Part shown: piece after piece, positions 34,045 through 42,326 of the stretch
Numbering within the stretch: the first letter of the stretch is position 1
Layout: each line of letters starts with the position of its first letter
Source of the DNA: Streptomyces sp. Je 1-332
GTDB taxonomy: Bacteria; Actinomycetota; Actinomycetes; Streptomycetales; Streptomycetaceae
DNA length: 64,000 nt
Assembly (NCBI RefSeq): GCF_040730185.1
Contig: NZ_CP160402.1
Coordinates: forward strand, 3,410,001 to 3,474,000
Reading direction: 5' to 3'
Program-made: the position numbers and the translations under genes
The notes under the pieces: generated by a model
The model's database searches: none
Told to the model about the DNA's origin: nothing
Seen by the model: only the letters and a program-made list of their open reading frames with translations

Positions 34045-35307
34045 TTATCGGAGCGTGCTGAACCAGCGCACCACCTCCGCTGTTCCCCGCACGTTCGAGC
34101 CGAGGTGCCGTGACTTCTGGTGGTCGACGGCGCCGAGGTCGACGACCGGCACCCCGATTCCCCTCTTCCGGAAGTCCGCGGCGCAGTTGGCCGTGTTCCG
34201 GACGGTCGCCTGCTCGTCGCCCTGCGCCATGTAGAGCCGGGTCGGGGCCTCGGGCTTCCAGTCCTTGCACACGCTGTCGGTCGCCCGCAGTCCGGCCGCG
34301 AGGCCGCCCTTCGGGCTGGCCAGCAGATCGCGTCCGTACGGCGTCAGCAGTTCGTCCAGCGTGCGGGGCAGTGCGCTGATCATCTGCGGGCCGGTGTGCA
34401 TACCGTCGAAGAGTTCTTCCACGGCGGGGTCGCGGAACACCTCGCCCGGGTTCTCGTACACATCGTGGACGCGGTCGAAGGCGACCAAGGTGTACGCGGC
34501 GTACGCCATGCTCGACCTCGGCTCCAACTCGCCGTCGTCCGCGAGCAGCGCCGGGATCTCCGCACCTGCGAAGTCGTAGGCCCCGCTGATGGGGGCGAGG
34601 GCACCGAGTCTGAAGTGCCGGTCCTCGCCCGCCTGGAGGGCCCTGCCGAGCCCGAGCGCGGCCGACGCACCCTGTGAGAAGCCGGTGACCAGGACGTCAC
34701 GGTCCAGGGTGCGTCCGGTACGCGGTGTGAACTGCCGGGCGGCGCGGAGCAGATCCAGGGAGGCCGTGGTCTCGGACGGCACGTCCATCCAGGGATGCTT
34801 GCCGGGGCCTGTGCCCATGCCGAGGTAATCGGGTGCGACGGTGGCGAAGCCTGCGGAGGCGTACGTGATGGAGGGGCCGGTCAGGAACACCTTCCGCTGC
34901 ATCGAGGGCGCGTCGATGCGGTGGACGCCGGTGCCGTGGGCGAACGAGACGGTGGGAAGACGTCCTTGGACCCCGCGGGGGAGGGTGAAAAGACCGCTTG
35001 CAGTGGTGGGTCGGCCCTTGGCGTCGATGGTGCGGTAAACGAGGCGGTAGGCGTCCACGCCGTGGCGGGCGGCGCCGGGGTCGTACCCGGAGGAGGTGAG
35101 CTCGGCTGCGGAGTCCTTGCGTGACGTGAGGGTGTAGAGCAACTCGGCGGAGAGCAGCGTGCCGCGCTGAGGGGCAGCCGTGGAAGAGGGAGCGGTAGCT
35201 GTCCGTGATTCGGCGGCGGCGACGCCCGCCCCGGCGAGGATCGTGGCGACGACGGTCGCGACTGTGGTGACTCGCAGGTGGCGGCGCGCGGTTCGGGCGA
35301 CAGGCAT
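34045..35307 (-). CDS. Secreted lipase / alpha-beta hydrolase
   Basis: Exported protein of 420 residues. A Sec-type signal (RHLRVTTVATVVATILAGAGVAAA) is followed by a Ser/Thr/Ala linker and a hydrolase domain of the secretory lipase (LIP) type. The nucleophile elbow is VTGFSQGASAALGLG (Ser in G-F-S-Q-G). The oxyanion region is VSFAHGTGVHRIDAPS, and the C-terminal HQKSRHL may supply the His. GGGAGAAC precedes the ATG at 35307. The 159 bases upstream, to the pseudogene end, hold a short inverted repeat (GCCTCCA 35353-35359, TGGAGGC 35373-35379) and nothing else I recognise. Confidence 0.88.
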   Translation of the reverse strand: MPVARTARRHLRVTTVATVVATILAGAGVAAAESRTATAPSSTAAPQRGTLLSAELLYTLTSRKDSAAELTSSGYDPGAARHGVDAYRLVYRTIDAKGRPTTASGLFTLPRGVQGRLPTVSFAHGTGVHRIDAPSMQRKVFLTGPSITYASAGFATVAPDYLGMGTGPGKHPWMDVPSETTASLDLLRAARQFTPRTGRTLDRDVLVTGFSQGASAALGLGRALQAGEDRHFRLGALAPISGAYDFAGAEIPALLADDGELEPRSSMAYAAYTLVAFDRVHDVYENPGEVFRDPAVEELFDGMHTGPQMISALPRTLDELLTPYGRDLLASPKGGLAAGLRATDSVCKDWKPEAPTRLYMAQGDEQATVRNTANCAADFRKRGIGVPVVDLGAVDHQKSRHLGSNVRGTAEVVRWFSTLR

Positions 35308-35466
35308 GGAGTGTTCTCCCTCATCAGGTCCTGGCGATCTGAAGCGGGTTCAGCCTCCAACGGGAAGAGCGCTGGAGGCACTGGTGCCCACCCCCTGGTG
35401 TGGGGGAGGGGTAAGCCCCCCGGAGCGCCGGTTCCTGTTGCGTGTAGCTGCCCTCCGGTGGCGACA

Positions 35467-36003
35467 TCACCTGAGGTTCCAGGCCCTCCCCGCATCGGCG
35501 AAGAACCCACGTGAGCCCGGCACTTCGCGCAAAGCCTCGTTGACCGCCCGCAAAAGCCCCTGCGCCCGCGGGTCCGCCGTAACCCCCTTCTCCATCCCGT
35601 TCGTCACATACCCGAAGCCCACCCCCGACTCCGGATCGGCGAAGCCGAGCGCTCCCCCGCGCCCGGGGTGACCGAACGAGCCGGGCCAAGGAGGGGCGAC
35701 GCGCCCCCGTGCAGCATGTAGCCGAGCCCGAAGCGGGTGTTCACGATCAGGACCCGGTCCGCCCCTGCGGACGCCTCGCCTCGCGCCAGCGCCACCGTCT
35801 CCGGAGCGAACAACCGCGTCCCGCCCTCGACTTCACCGATCAGCGAGGCGTAGAACCGTGCCAGTGACGAAGCCGTCGCGATGCCGTTCGACGCGGGAAG
35901 GACCGCCGTCCGGTACGCCGGGTCGTTCTCGTCCGGCGACGGGGTGATCGCGCCGAAGGCCCGCTGGGTGAGGGAGTCGGGGTTCGCGCATGGCCGTGGA
36001 TTC
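35467..36003 (-). pseudogene. Remnant of a serine beta-lactamase-like hydrolase
   Basis: C-terminal part of an EstB/class C beta-lactamase-family esterase in two frames. The first (36003 to about 35683) reads NPDSLTQRAFGAITPSPDEN, then LPASNGIATASSLARFYASL and RFGLGYMLHGGASPLLGP. After a one-base shift near 35682 it continues as SFGHPGRGGALGFADPESGV, GFGYVTNGMEKGV and LLRAVNEALREVPGSRG to a TGA at 35467. There is no start, and the N-terminal half with the SxxK nucleophile is missing where the ECF ATPase gene now ends (36005). A sequencing error could explain the frameshift but not the missing half. Confidence 0.85.
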
Positions 36004-36004
36004 C

Positions 36005-36772
36005 CTAGCCGTTCACCTTCACCGTCTTCGGATCGAAGCCAAAGGGGAGTTCGAGCCGGTGCGCTCCCATCAAGGCCTCGTCGCCGAGCAGCTCTCCCGT
36101 CGGGCCGTCCGCCGCGATGACGCCCTCGCTCAGGATCAGGGCCCTGGGGCAGAGTTCGAGTGCGTAGGGCAGGTCGTGCGTGACCATGAGGACCGTCACG
36201 TCCAACGAGCGCAGGATGTCGGCCAGTTCGCGGCGTGAGGCCGGGTCCAGGTTCGAGGACGGTTCGTCGAGGACCAGGATCTCCGGCTCCATCGCGAGGA
36301 CCGTCGCCACCGCGACCCGCCTGCGCTGGCCGAAGGAGAGGTGGTGCGGCGGGCGGTCCGCGAACTCCGCCATTCCCACCTGGGCAAGGGCCTTGTGGAC
36401 CCTGGCCTCCAGCTCGGGGCCGCGCAGCCCGGCCGCCGCCGGGCCGAACGCCACGTCCTCCCGCACCGTCGGCATGAACAGCTGGTCGTCCGGGTCCTGG
36501 AAGACGATGCCGACCCGGCGCCTGATCTCTGCCATGTGCTTCTTGCCCACGGGGAGGCCGGCGACGGTGACCGTGCCCGCGCCGCCCGTCAGGATGCCGT
36601 TCAGGTGCAGGACGAGCGTCGTCTTGCCCGCGCCGTTCGGGCCGAGCAGCGCCACCCGCTCGCCACGGCCGATCCTTATGTCGACGCCGAAGAGCGCCTG
36701 GTGCCCGTCGGGGTAGGCGAAGGCGAGGCCCGAGACCTCCAGCGAAGCAGCGGTGTCCGTCACAGCATCCAT
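36005..36772 (-). CDS. ECF nickel/cobalt transporter ATPase (CbiO/NikO)
   Basis: ABC ATPase of 255 residues, the energising A-component. Walker A GPNGAGKTT, Q-loop VFQDPDDQLF (typical of energy-coupling-factor ATPases), signature LSFGQRRRVAVATVL with Phe in place of Gly (LSFGQ), Walker B LVLDEPSSNLD, H-loop VTHD. The start ATG at 36772 overlaps the CbiQ gene by 13 bases. It is the last gene of cbiMN-cbiQ-cbiO. Nickel rather than cobalt is favoured by the Nur-like box upstream. Confidence 0.93.
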   Translation of the reverse strand: MDAVTDTAASLEVSGLAFAYPDGHQALFGVDIRIGRGERVALLGPNGAGKTTLVLHLNGILTGGAGTVTVAGLPVGKKHMAEIRRRVGIVFQDPDDQLFMPTVREDVAFGPAAAGLRGPELEARVHKALAQVGMAEFADRPPHHLSFGQRRRVAVATVLAMEPEILVLDEPSSNLDPASRRELADILRSLDVTVLMVTHDLPYALELCPRALILSEGVIAADGPTGELLGDEALMGAHRLELPFGFDPKTVKVNG

Positions 36773-37521
36773 CCCAACACGCAGACGACAAGAGCGGCGC
36801 CCGGCAGGGCGAAGGCGTACGTCCACTGTGCACGCGAGGCCGTGACCTCGTCGATCACCGGCATCGAACCGGCGTACCCCCGGCTGACCATCGCCAGGTG
36901 TACCCGCTCGCCCCTCTCGTACGAGCGGATGAAGAGCGCGCCCGCGGACTTCGCCAGGACGCCCCACTGGCGCACGCCCCGCGCCTCGAAACCGCGGGAC
37001 TCGCGGGCGATCTTCATGCGGCGCATCTCGTCCGTGATCACGTCGCCGTACCGGATCATGAACGAGGCGATCTGGACGAGCAGCGGCGGCAGCTTCAGGC
37101 GCTGCAACCCGAGGAGCAGCGAGCGCAGTTCGGTGGTCGACGCGAGCAGGACCGATGCCGCGACGCCGAGTGTGCCCTTGGCCAGGACGTTCCAGGCGCC
37201 CCACAGGCCGTTCACGCTGAGGGACATGCCGAGTACGTCGACCCGCTCGCCCTCCGCCACGAACGGCATGAGCACCGCGAACGCCACGAACGGCACCTCG
37301 ATGAGCAGCCGCTTGAGGAGGAAGGGGAGCGGAACGCGGGACGCGTACGCCACCACGCCCAGCAGCACCGCGTAGACGCCGAACGCCCACATGGCCTCGC
37401 GCGGCGTGGAGACCACCACGAGCACGAAGCAGAAGACCGCGGCCAGTTTGGTGTGCGGGGGCAGGGCGTGGACCGGTGAGTGGCCGGGGCGGTAGAGCCG
37501 GTGGGCGTGGCCCGCACCCAT
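36760..37521 (-). CDS. ECF transporter transmembrane T-component (CbiQ/NikQ)
   Basis: Membrane protein of 253 residues with about 5-6 helices. The coupling-helix motifs that contact the ATPase are seen as ARESRGFEARGVRQW and MVSRGYAGSMP (both A/S-R-G type). It starts MGAGHAHRLYRPGHSPVHAL, where PGHSP-H is typical of CbiQ in Ni/Co systems. The start ATG at 37521 is one base after the CbiMN stop, so coupling is tight. Confidence 0.93.
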   Translation of the reverse strand: MGAGHAHRLYRPGHSPVHALPPHTKLAAVFCFVLVVVSTPREAMWAFGVYAVLLGVVAYASRVPLPFLLKRLLIEVPFVAFAVLMPFVAEGERVDVLGMSLSVNGLWGAWNVLAKGTLGVAASVLLASTTELRSLLLGLQRLKLPPLLVQIASFMIRYGDVITDEMRRMKIARESRGFEARGVRQWGVLAKSAGALFIRSYERGERVHLAMVSRGYAGSMPVIDEVTASRAQWTYAFALPGAALVVCVLGWML

Positions 37522-37522
37522 G

Positions 37523-38638
37523 TCAGGCTTTCTCGGGGGTCTCGGAGGTCTCGGAGACGGAAGCCGTGGACGCCGGGTCCGTGTCCGTCGAACGGCGGCG
37601 ACGCAGCGCCCAGAAGACCGCCGAGCCCGCGACGACGGTGACACCGACGCCGATCACACCCGCGAGGCCGCCGGAGAGGCGGGCGTCGGTGATGTCCTTG
37701 ACGCCGTAGTCGGCGAGCGGGGAGTCCGAGGTGGCGTGCTCCTCGGCCTTCTTGTCGATGCCCTTGTCGGCGGCGACCTTCTCCAGGCCGTCGGGGTTCG
37801 CGGAGGCGTAGAAGCTGACGAAGCCGGCGAGGACGAGGGAGGTGACCAGGCCCGCGATCCATACCTTGCGGTGCGAGCGGGCGGCGACGGGGGCGGGGGC
37901 GGGCTCCTCGGCCGGCTCCGGGGCGTCGACCAGTTCGCCGCCGACGCGGAGCTTGAGCTTCTGGGTCAGGCCGCGGGCGCCGTACACGAGGTCGGGGCGG
38001 ACCGCGATGACGGCGCCGACGGTGAGTGCGGTGATGGCCGCCTCGCCGATGCCGATCAGGACGTGGACGCCGACCATGGCGGTGGCGACCTTGCCGATGG
38101 AGACGTCGGTCGTGCCGCCGAGCGCGTAGAGGAACGTGAAGGCGACGGCCGCGGCGGGCACGGAGATGAGCGCGGCGACGAAGGAGGATGCGGTGATGGA
38201 GCGGCGGCTGCGCGGGAGCACCTTCACCAGGCCGCGGAAGGTGAGATAGGCCACGACGGTGGTGACGACGGCCATGTCCGTGATGTTCACGCCGAGCGCG
38301 GTGAGGCCGCCGTCGGCGAAGAGGACGCCTTGCATGAGGAGTACGACGGACACGCACAGGACGCCCGTGTAGGGGCCGACGAGTATCGCGGCGAGGGCTC
38401 CGCCGAGCAGATGTCCGCTGGTCCCGGCGGCGACCGGGAAGTTCAGCATCTGCACCGCGAAGATGAAGGCGGCCACGAGGCCGGCCAGCGGCGCGGTCCG
38501 CTCTCCCCCACTCTCCGAGCGGGAGGTGCCCCCAAGTTCGCGCCGTGCGCCTCGGAGGCTGACGGCGACCGCCCCGGCGGCGATGACCCCGGTGACGGCG
38601 GAGACGGGTGCGTTGATGAATCCGTCGGGGACATGCAT
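37523..38638 (-). CDS. Fused nickel/cobalt S-component CbiM-CbiN
   Basis: Membrane protein of 371 residues. The N-terminal CbiM/NikM part begins MHVPDGFINAPVS; His2 and the free N-terminus of this conserved start form the metal site, so the ATG at 38638 is certain. Further CbiM blocks are FPVAAGTSGHLLGGALAAIL and GVNITDMAVV. From about residue 260 a CbiN/NikN-like part follows (one helix around WIAGLVTSLVLAGFVSFYAS, the ANPDGLEKVA motif, a second helix near the end). The fusion resembles NikMN. First gene of the operon, with a Nur-like box 76 bases upstream. Confidence 0.94.
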   Translation of the reverse strand: MHVPDGFINAPVSAVTGVIAAGAVAVSLRGARRELGGTSRSESGGERTAPLAGLVAAFIFAVQMLNFPVAAGTSGHLLGGALAAILVGPYTGVLCVSVVLLMQGVLFADGGLTALGVNITDMAVVTTVVAYLTFRGLVKVLPRSRRSITASSFVAALISVPAAAVAFTFLYALGGTTDVSIGKVATAMVGVHVLIGIGEAAITALTVGAVIAVRPDLVYGARGLTQKLKLRVGGELVDAPEPAEEPAPAPVAARSHRKVWIAGLVTSLVLAGFVSFYASANPDGLEKVAADKGIDKKAEEHATSDSPLADYGVKDITDARLSGGLAGVIGVGVTVVAGSAVFWALRRRRSTDTDPASTASVSETSETPEKA

Positions 38639-38713
38639 GCGCGCGCTCCTGGGCAGGACAGGAAGAGGAAGGCAGAGCGGATCGCTCGTGAACCGTTCAA
38701 TGATAGTGCTCTA

Positions 38714-38730
38714 TTGCGAACGGCTTGCAA
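38714..38730 (-). promoter_or_regulatory. Nur-like box upstream of the nickel uptake operon
   Basis: On the plus strand TTGCGA (38714-38719), 5 bases, TTGCAA (38725-38730); on the operon strand TTGCAA-N5-TCGCAA. Streptomyces Nur, the nickel-responsive Fur-family repressor, recognises TTGCAA-N5-TTGCAA type sites at nickel transport and superoxide dismutase genes. One mismatch only, and the position fits a promoter for the operon. Confidence 0.7.
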
Positions 38731-38853
38731 GAGCGGTTCCTACCCAGCGCCTGTCCAGTTATCCCGGTCACTCCTGGAGCAGGAATCGGAATATATGGGA
38801 CATTAGAGGGCAGAGCGCGTGGGATGGTGAGCGTGATGGTGAGGAGTTCGGCG

Positions 38854-39207
38854 ATGTCCGCAGTAGAGCAGTTCGCACGTGCCCACGTCGTCACGGACTC
38901 CCCAGAGGACCAGCTCACCGTCCCCGCCGTCCTCCGGTACGACCCGGAGGCCGACCCGCAGGCGGTGCGGATCGGCCTCCCCGGTTCTCACGAAGGCTCC
39001 CACGAGTGGACGTTCGCGAGGCAACTGCTCGAACAGGGCCTGCGAGCCCCGACCACCAGCGGTGACGTACACATCTGGCCCTGTGGCCGGGTCCAGACGG
39101 TCATGGAGTTCCACTCGGCGCAGGGGGTGGCGGTCGTACAGTTCGACGCGTCGGCACTGATCCGCTTCCTGCGCCGCACATACGCCGCCACCCCAGTGGC
39201 CCACTGA
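38854..39207 (+). CDS. ssgE: SsgA-like sporulation / cell-division protein, probably SsgE
   Basis: SsgA-like protein of 117 residues; the family occurs only in sporulating actinomycetes and steers septum and cell-wall synthesis. Conserved points are LRYDPEADPQAVRI, the W..ARQLLEQGL segment, SGDVHIWPCGRVQTVMEFHS and VAVVQFDASALIRFLRRT. I chose ATG 38854, with GAGGAG 8 bases upstream; ATG/GTG codons at 38824-38839 would add up to 10 residues. SsgE is from memory SCO3158, next to the PBP pair SCO3156/3157 in S. coelicolor, which matches this neighbourhood although several genes lie between here. Confidence 0.85.
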   Translation: MSAVEQFARAHVVTDSPEDQLTVPAVLRYDPEADPQAVRIGLPGSHEGSHEWTFARQLLEQGLRAPTTSGDVHIWPCGRVQTVMEFHSAQGVAVVQFDASALIRFLRRTYAATPVAH

Positions 39208-39215
39208 CCCTCCGC

Positions 39216-41453
39216 TCAGACGCGCGAGAGCTCCCGGTCCTCGTCCGACCCCGGGCGACCGGAGGCATCGAGGTCACGCAGCCCCTCGCCCTCCACATCG
39301 ACATTCGGCAACGCCCGGTCCAGCCACCTCGGCAGCCACCACGCCTTCTTGCCGAGCAGCGCGAGCACCGCGGGGACCAGCGTCATGCGCACGATGAACG
39401 CGTCGAAGAAGACGGCGATCGCGAGCCCGAAGCCGATCATCTTGACCATCTGCTCGCTGGAGCCGATGAAGCCCGCGAAGACCGCCATCATGATCACCGC
39501 GGCGGCCGAGACCACCCGTGCACCGTGCCGGAAGCCGGTCACGATCGCCTGGCCGGGCCGCTCCCCGTGGACGTACGCCTCTCGCATGCGCGTCACGAGG
39601 AACACCTCGTAGTCCATCGCGAGGCCGAAGACGACGCCCACCATGAAGATCGGCATCATCGACATGATCGGGCCCGTCTGCTCCACGCCGAAGAGCGAGC
39701 CGAGCCAGCCCCACTGGAAGACCGCGACGACCGCGCCCAGAGCCGCGAGGACCGAGAGCAGGAAGCCGAGTGCCGCCTTGAGCGGGACCAGGACGGAGCG
39801 GAAGACGACGATCAGGAGGAGGAAGGCGAGGCCGACGACCAGGGCCAGGTAGGGCAGCAGGGCGTCGTTCAGCTTCTCGGAGACGTCGATGTTCATGGCC
39901 GTCGTGCCGGTGACCATGACGCTCGCGCCCGTGTCGGACTTGATCTCGCCGCCCGCGTCGCGGATCGCGTGCACGAGGTTCTCGGTCTCGATGCCGCTGG
40001 GCTTGGAGGACGGGACGACGCTGATGATCGCCGTGTCGCCCGCTTTGTTGATCATCGGCGGAGCGACCGAGAGGACGTCGTCGAGTCCGGAGATCGTCTT
40101 GGTGATCTCGCCTGCGGCGGCCTTCGGGTCGTCGCTTCCCTTGAGGTCGGCGACCGTCATCAGCGGGCCGTTGAAGCCGGGGCCGAAGCCGTCGGAGACC
40201 AGGTCGTACGCCTTGCGCTGGGTCGTGGACGTCGGCTGCGAGCCGTCGTCCGGGAGGCCCAGTTCGAGGGAGGAGACGGGCAGCGCCGCGGCGCCGAGGC
40301 CGATGACACCGACCAGCAGCACCGTCAGCGGGCGGCGCACGACGAAGCGGGCCCACCGGGTGCCGAGGTTGTCCTTCGGCTCGGCGTCCGCCGCGGCTTC
40401 GGCCTTCTTACGGCCGCCGCCGAGCACCTTGCTCTTCTCGCCCGTCGGCTTGACCCTCTTGCCCGCGTAACCGAGCAGCGCCGGGATCAGGGTGAGCGCG
40501 ATGAGCACCGCGATGACCACCGTGCCCGCCGCCGCGAAGCCCATCTTGGTGAGCATCGGGATGTTCACCACGGCGAGGCCGACCAGCGCGATGACCACGG
40601 TGAGCCCGGCGAAGACGACGGCCGAACCAGCGGTCCCGACGGCACGCCCCGCCGCCTCCTCGCGGTCCCGTCCGTCGGCGAGTTCGCCCCGGAAGCGGGA
40701 GACGATGAAGAGCGCGTAGTCGATGCCGACCGCGAGGCCGATCATCATGGCGAGCGTGGAGGTCGTCGTCCCCAGGTCGAGCGCGCTGGCCAGCGCGGTG
40801 ATCGTGGAGACACCGATGCCCACGCCGATCAGCGCGGTGAGCAGCGGCAGACCCGCCGCGATCAGCGAGCCGAAGGTGATGACGAGAACGACGGCGGCGA
40901 CGGCGATGCCGATGATCTCGGTGGCCCCGGTCTCGGGCATCGCCTGCAGCGCGTCACCGCCGACCTCGACCGTCAGCCCGGACTCCCGCGCCTCGTCGGT
41001 CGTCTTCTCCAGCGCGTCACGGCTCTCGTCGGTCAGCTCCATCGAGGTGACCTCGTACGAGACCGACGCGTACGCCGTGGAGCCGTCCTTGCTGACCGTC
41101 TTGGTCTTGAAGGGGCTTTCCGCCCGCGCGACCTCGTCCGAACCGGACTTGAGCGCGGCGACGGTCTTCTCGATCTCGGCCTTGTTGGCCGAGTCGGTGA
41201 TCTTCTCGCCGTCCGGCGCCTTGAAGACGACCTTGGCGCTCGCACCGTCCGCGCTGGCTTCGGGTGCGCGCTCCTCGAGGAGGTCGAAGGCCTTCTGGGC
41301 CTCCGTACCCGGAATGGAGAAGGAGCTGGACGCAGCGGTGGGCGCGGACGCGGCGCCGACTCCGGCGAGCGTCAGGAGCGCCACCCATATCAGGGCGACG
41401 AAGTGCCGTCGCCTGAAGGCGAGTCGGCCGAGTTTGTAGAGGAAAGTGGCCAC
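39216..41453 (-). CDS. MMPL/RND family membrane transporter
   Basis: Transporter of 745 residues with the duplicated MMPL layout: helix 1 (HFVALIWVALLTLAGVGAAS), a large extracytoplasmic domain, five helices (about 185-345 with IDYALFIVSRFRGELADGRD), then a second copy (VVRRPLTVLLVGVIGLGAAA, extracytoplasmic domain, five helices with MDYEVFLVTRMREAYVHGER). The paired D-Y/F motifs in the middle of the membrane are proton-relay candidates. MMPL proteins export lipids, pigments or drugs. A TetR gene precedes it by 108 bases on the same strand and probably represses it. It converges on ssgE with an 8-base gap. Confidence 0.93.
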   Translation of the reverse strand: MATFLYKLGRLAFRRRHFVALIWVALLTLAGVGAASAPTAASSSFSIPGTEAQKAFDLLEERAPEASADGASAKVVFKAPDGEKITDSANKAEIEKTVAALKSGSDEVARAESPFKTKTVSKDGSTAYASVSYEVTSMELTDESRDALEKTTDEARESGLTVEVGGDALQAMPETGATEIIGIAVAAVVLVITFGSLIAAGLPLLTALIGVGIGVSTITALASALDLGTTTSTLAMMIGLAVGIDYALFIVSRFRGELADGRDREEAAGRAVGTAGSAVVFAGLTVVIALVGLAVVNIPMLTKMGFAAAGTVVIAVLIALTLIPALLGYAGKRVKPTGEKSKVLGGGRKKAEAAADAEPKDNLGTRWARFVVRRPLTVLLVGVIGLGAAALPVSSLELGLPDDGSQPTSTTQRKAYDLVSDGFGPGFNGPLMTVADLKGSDDPKAAAGEITKTISGLDDVLSVAPPMINKAGDTAIISVVPSSKPSGIETENLVHAIRDAGGEIKSDTGASVMVTGTTAMNIDVSEKLNDALLPYLALVVGLAFLLLIVVFRSVLVPLKAALGFLLSVLAALGAVVAVFQWGWLGSLFGVEQTGPIMSMMPIFMVGVVFGLAMDYEVFLVTRMREAYVHGERPGQAIVTGFRHGARVVSAAAVIMMAVFAGFIGSSEQMVKMIGFGLAIAVFFDAFIVRMTLVPAVLALLGKKAWWLPRWLDRALPNVDVEGEGLRDLDASGRPGSDEDRELSRV

Positions 41454-41561
41454 GAGGGCGTACTCCCGGTCAGGTCGTGGTGTCTACAGGGCAGGGGGGA
41501 TCAGCCCGACGACGTGAGCGGTCGCGTCAGGTGCAGGTGGTGAACTTGTCAGAGGTGCGGG

Positions 41562-42152
41562 TCAGACGCCGAGAGCGGGGAGGATCACGGCGTCGACGTA
41601 GGAACGGAGGAACTCACGGTCGACCGTGCGGTCCTCGATCAGGTCACGGGCGACGAAGCCGCCGACCATCATGTGGATGACGAAGTCCAACGCAGGGTTG
41701 TCCGGGGCCACTTCACCCCGCTCCACGGCCCTGCGCAGCAGTGCGTTCAGGCCGGTGATCTCCGGCTCGATGAGCAACTGCCGCAGCGCCTGGTGGAGTT
41801 CGGGATTTCCGTGGATGACGTGGAACAGGCTCCGCATCAGCGCGGCGTCCCGCTCCATCTGACAGTCGTCCGAACGGTTCGCCATTTCCAGCAGATCGCC
41901 GCGCAGGGATCCGGTGTCGATGTCCTCGATGGACACCGGCTTGTTGTGCCGCAGCGCCCTGGCGATCAGCTCGGGCTTGCTCCCCCACTGGCGGTAGAGG
42001 GTGGCCTTGCTGGATTTCGTGCGGGCCGCGATGGCGTCCATCGTGAGCGCTTCGTACCCGACCTCGCGGAGCAGGTCGAGCGCGGCCGCGTAGAGCTCGG
42101 CCTCGCGCTCGGGTGTGATCCGGCTGCGCCGCGCCGTTGCCGCCTCAGCCAT
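41562..42152 (-). CDS. TetR family regulator of the MMPL transporter
   Basis: Protein of 196 residues with a helix-turn-helix at about 30-62 (TMDAIAARTKSSKATLYRQW) and a C-terminal ligand domain. I chose the ATG at 42152 (MAEAATARRS) with GGAGGGATC before it. Position upstream of the exporter and the palindrome CGAAAC-C-GTTTCG at 42229-42241 argue for an autoregulated repressor of the pair. Confidence 0.93.
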   Translation of the reverse strand: MAEAATARRSRITPEREAELYAAALDLLREVGYEALTMDAIAARTKSSKATLYRQWGSKPELIARALRHNKPVSIEDIDTGSLRGDLLEMANRSDDCQMERDAALMRSLFHVIHGNPELHQALRQLLIEPEITGLNALLRRAVERGEVAPDNPALDFVIHMMVGGFVARDLIEDRTVDREFLRSYVDAVILPALGV

Positions 42153-42228
42153 GATCCCTCCGCCTGCCGGTCGCGTCCTTGTCGAAACTGTTGCGTACGC
42201 CATGACTGTACCCGCGGGCTTAACGAAA

Positions 42229-42241
42229 CGAAACCGTTTCG
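42229..42241. promoter_or_regulatory. TetR-type operator
   Basis: CGAAAC (42229-42234), C, GTTTCG (42236-42241). A further ACGAAAC half-site at 42223-42229 pairs with GTTTCGT at 42236-42242, giving two overlapping palindromes. It lies in the 174-base region between tetR and the divergent tricorn gene. Confidence 0.7.
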
Positions 42242-42326
42242 TACGTGTGCTGCATCACGCACTCCCCGTGCCTTCCCACCCCCTGTACGAGTTGCCGCAC
42301 CCCTCGCCCCGGAAAAGCATGGTGAA

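Noticed and set aside
38639-38853. Cobalamin riboswitch before the cbiMN-like gene
   Set aside because: No B12-box-like sequence is visible and the region is short; the Nur-like box is the better explanation.
38725-38853. Upstream start for ssgE at 38725
   Set aside because: It would run through the Nur-like box and promoter; ATG 38854 has a good ribosome site and matches the family start.
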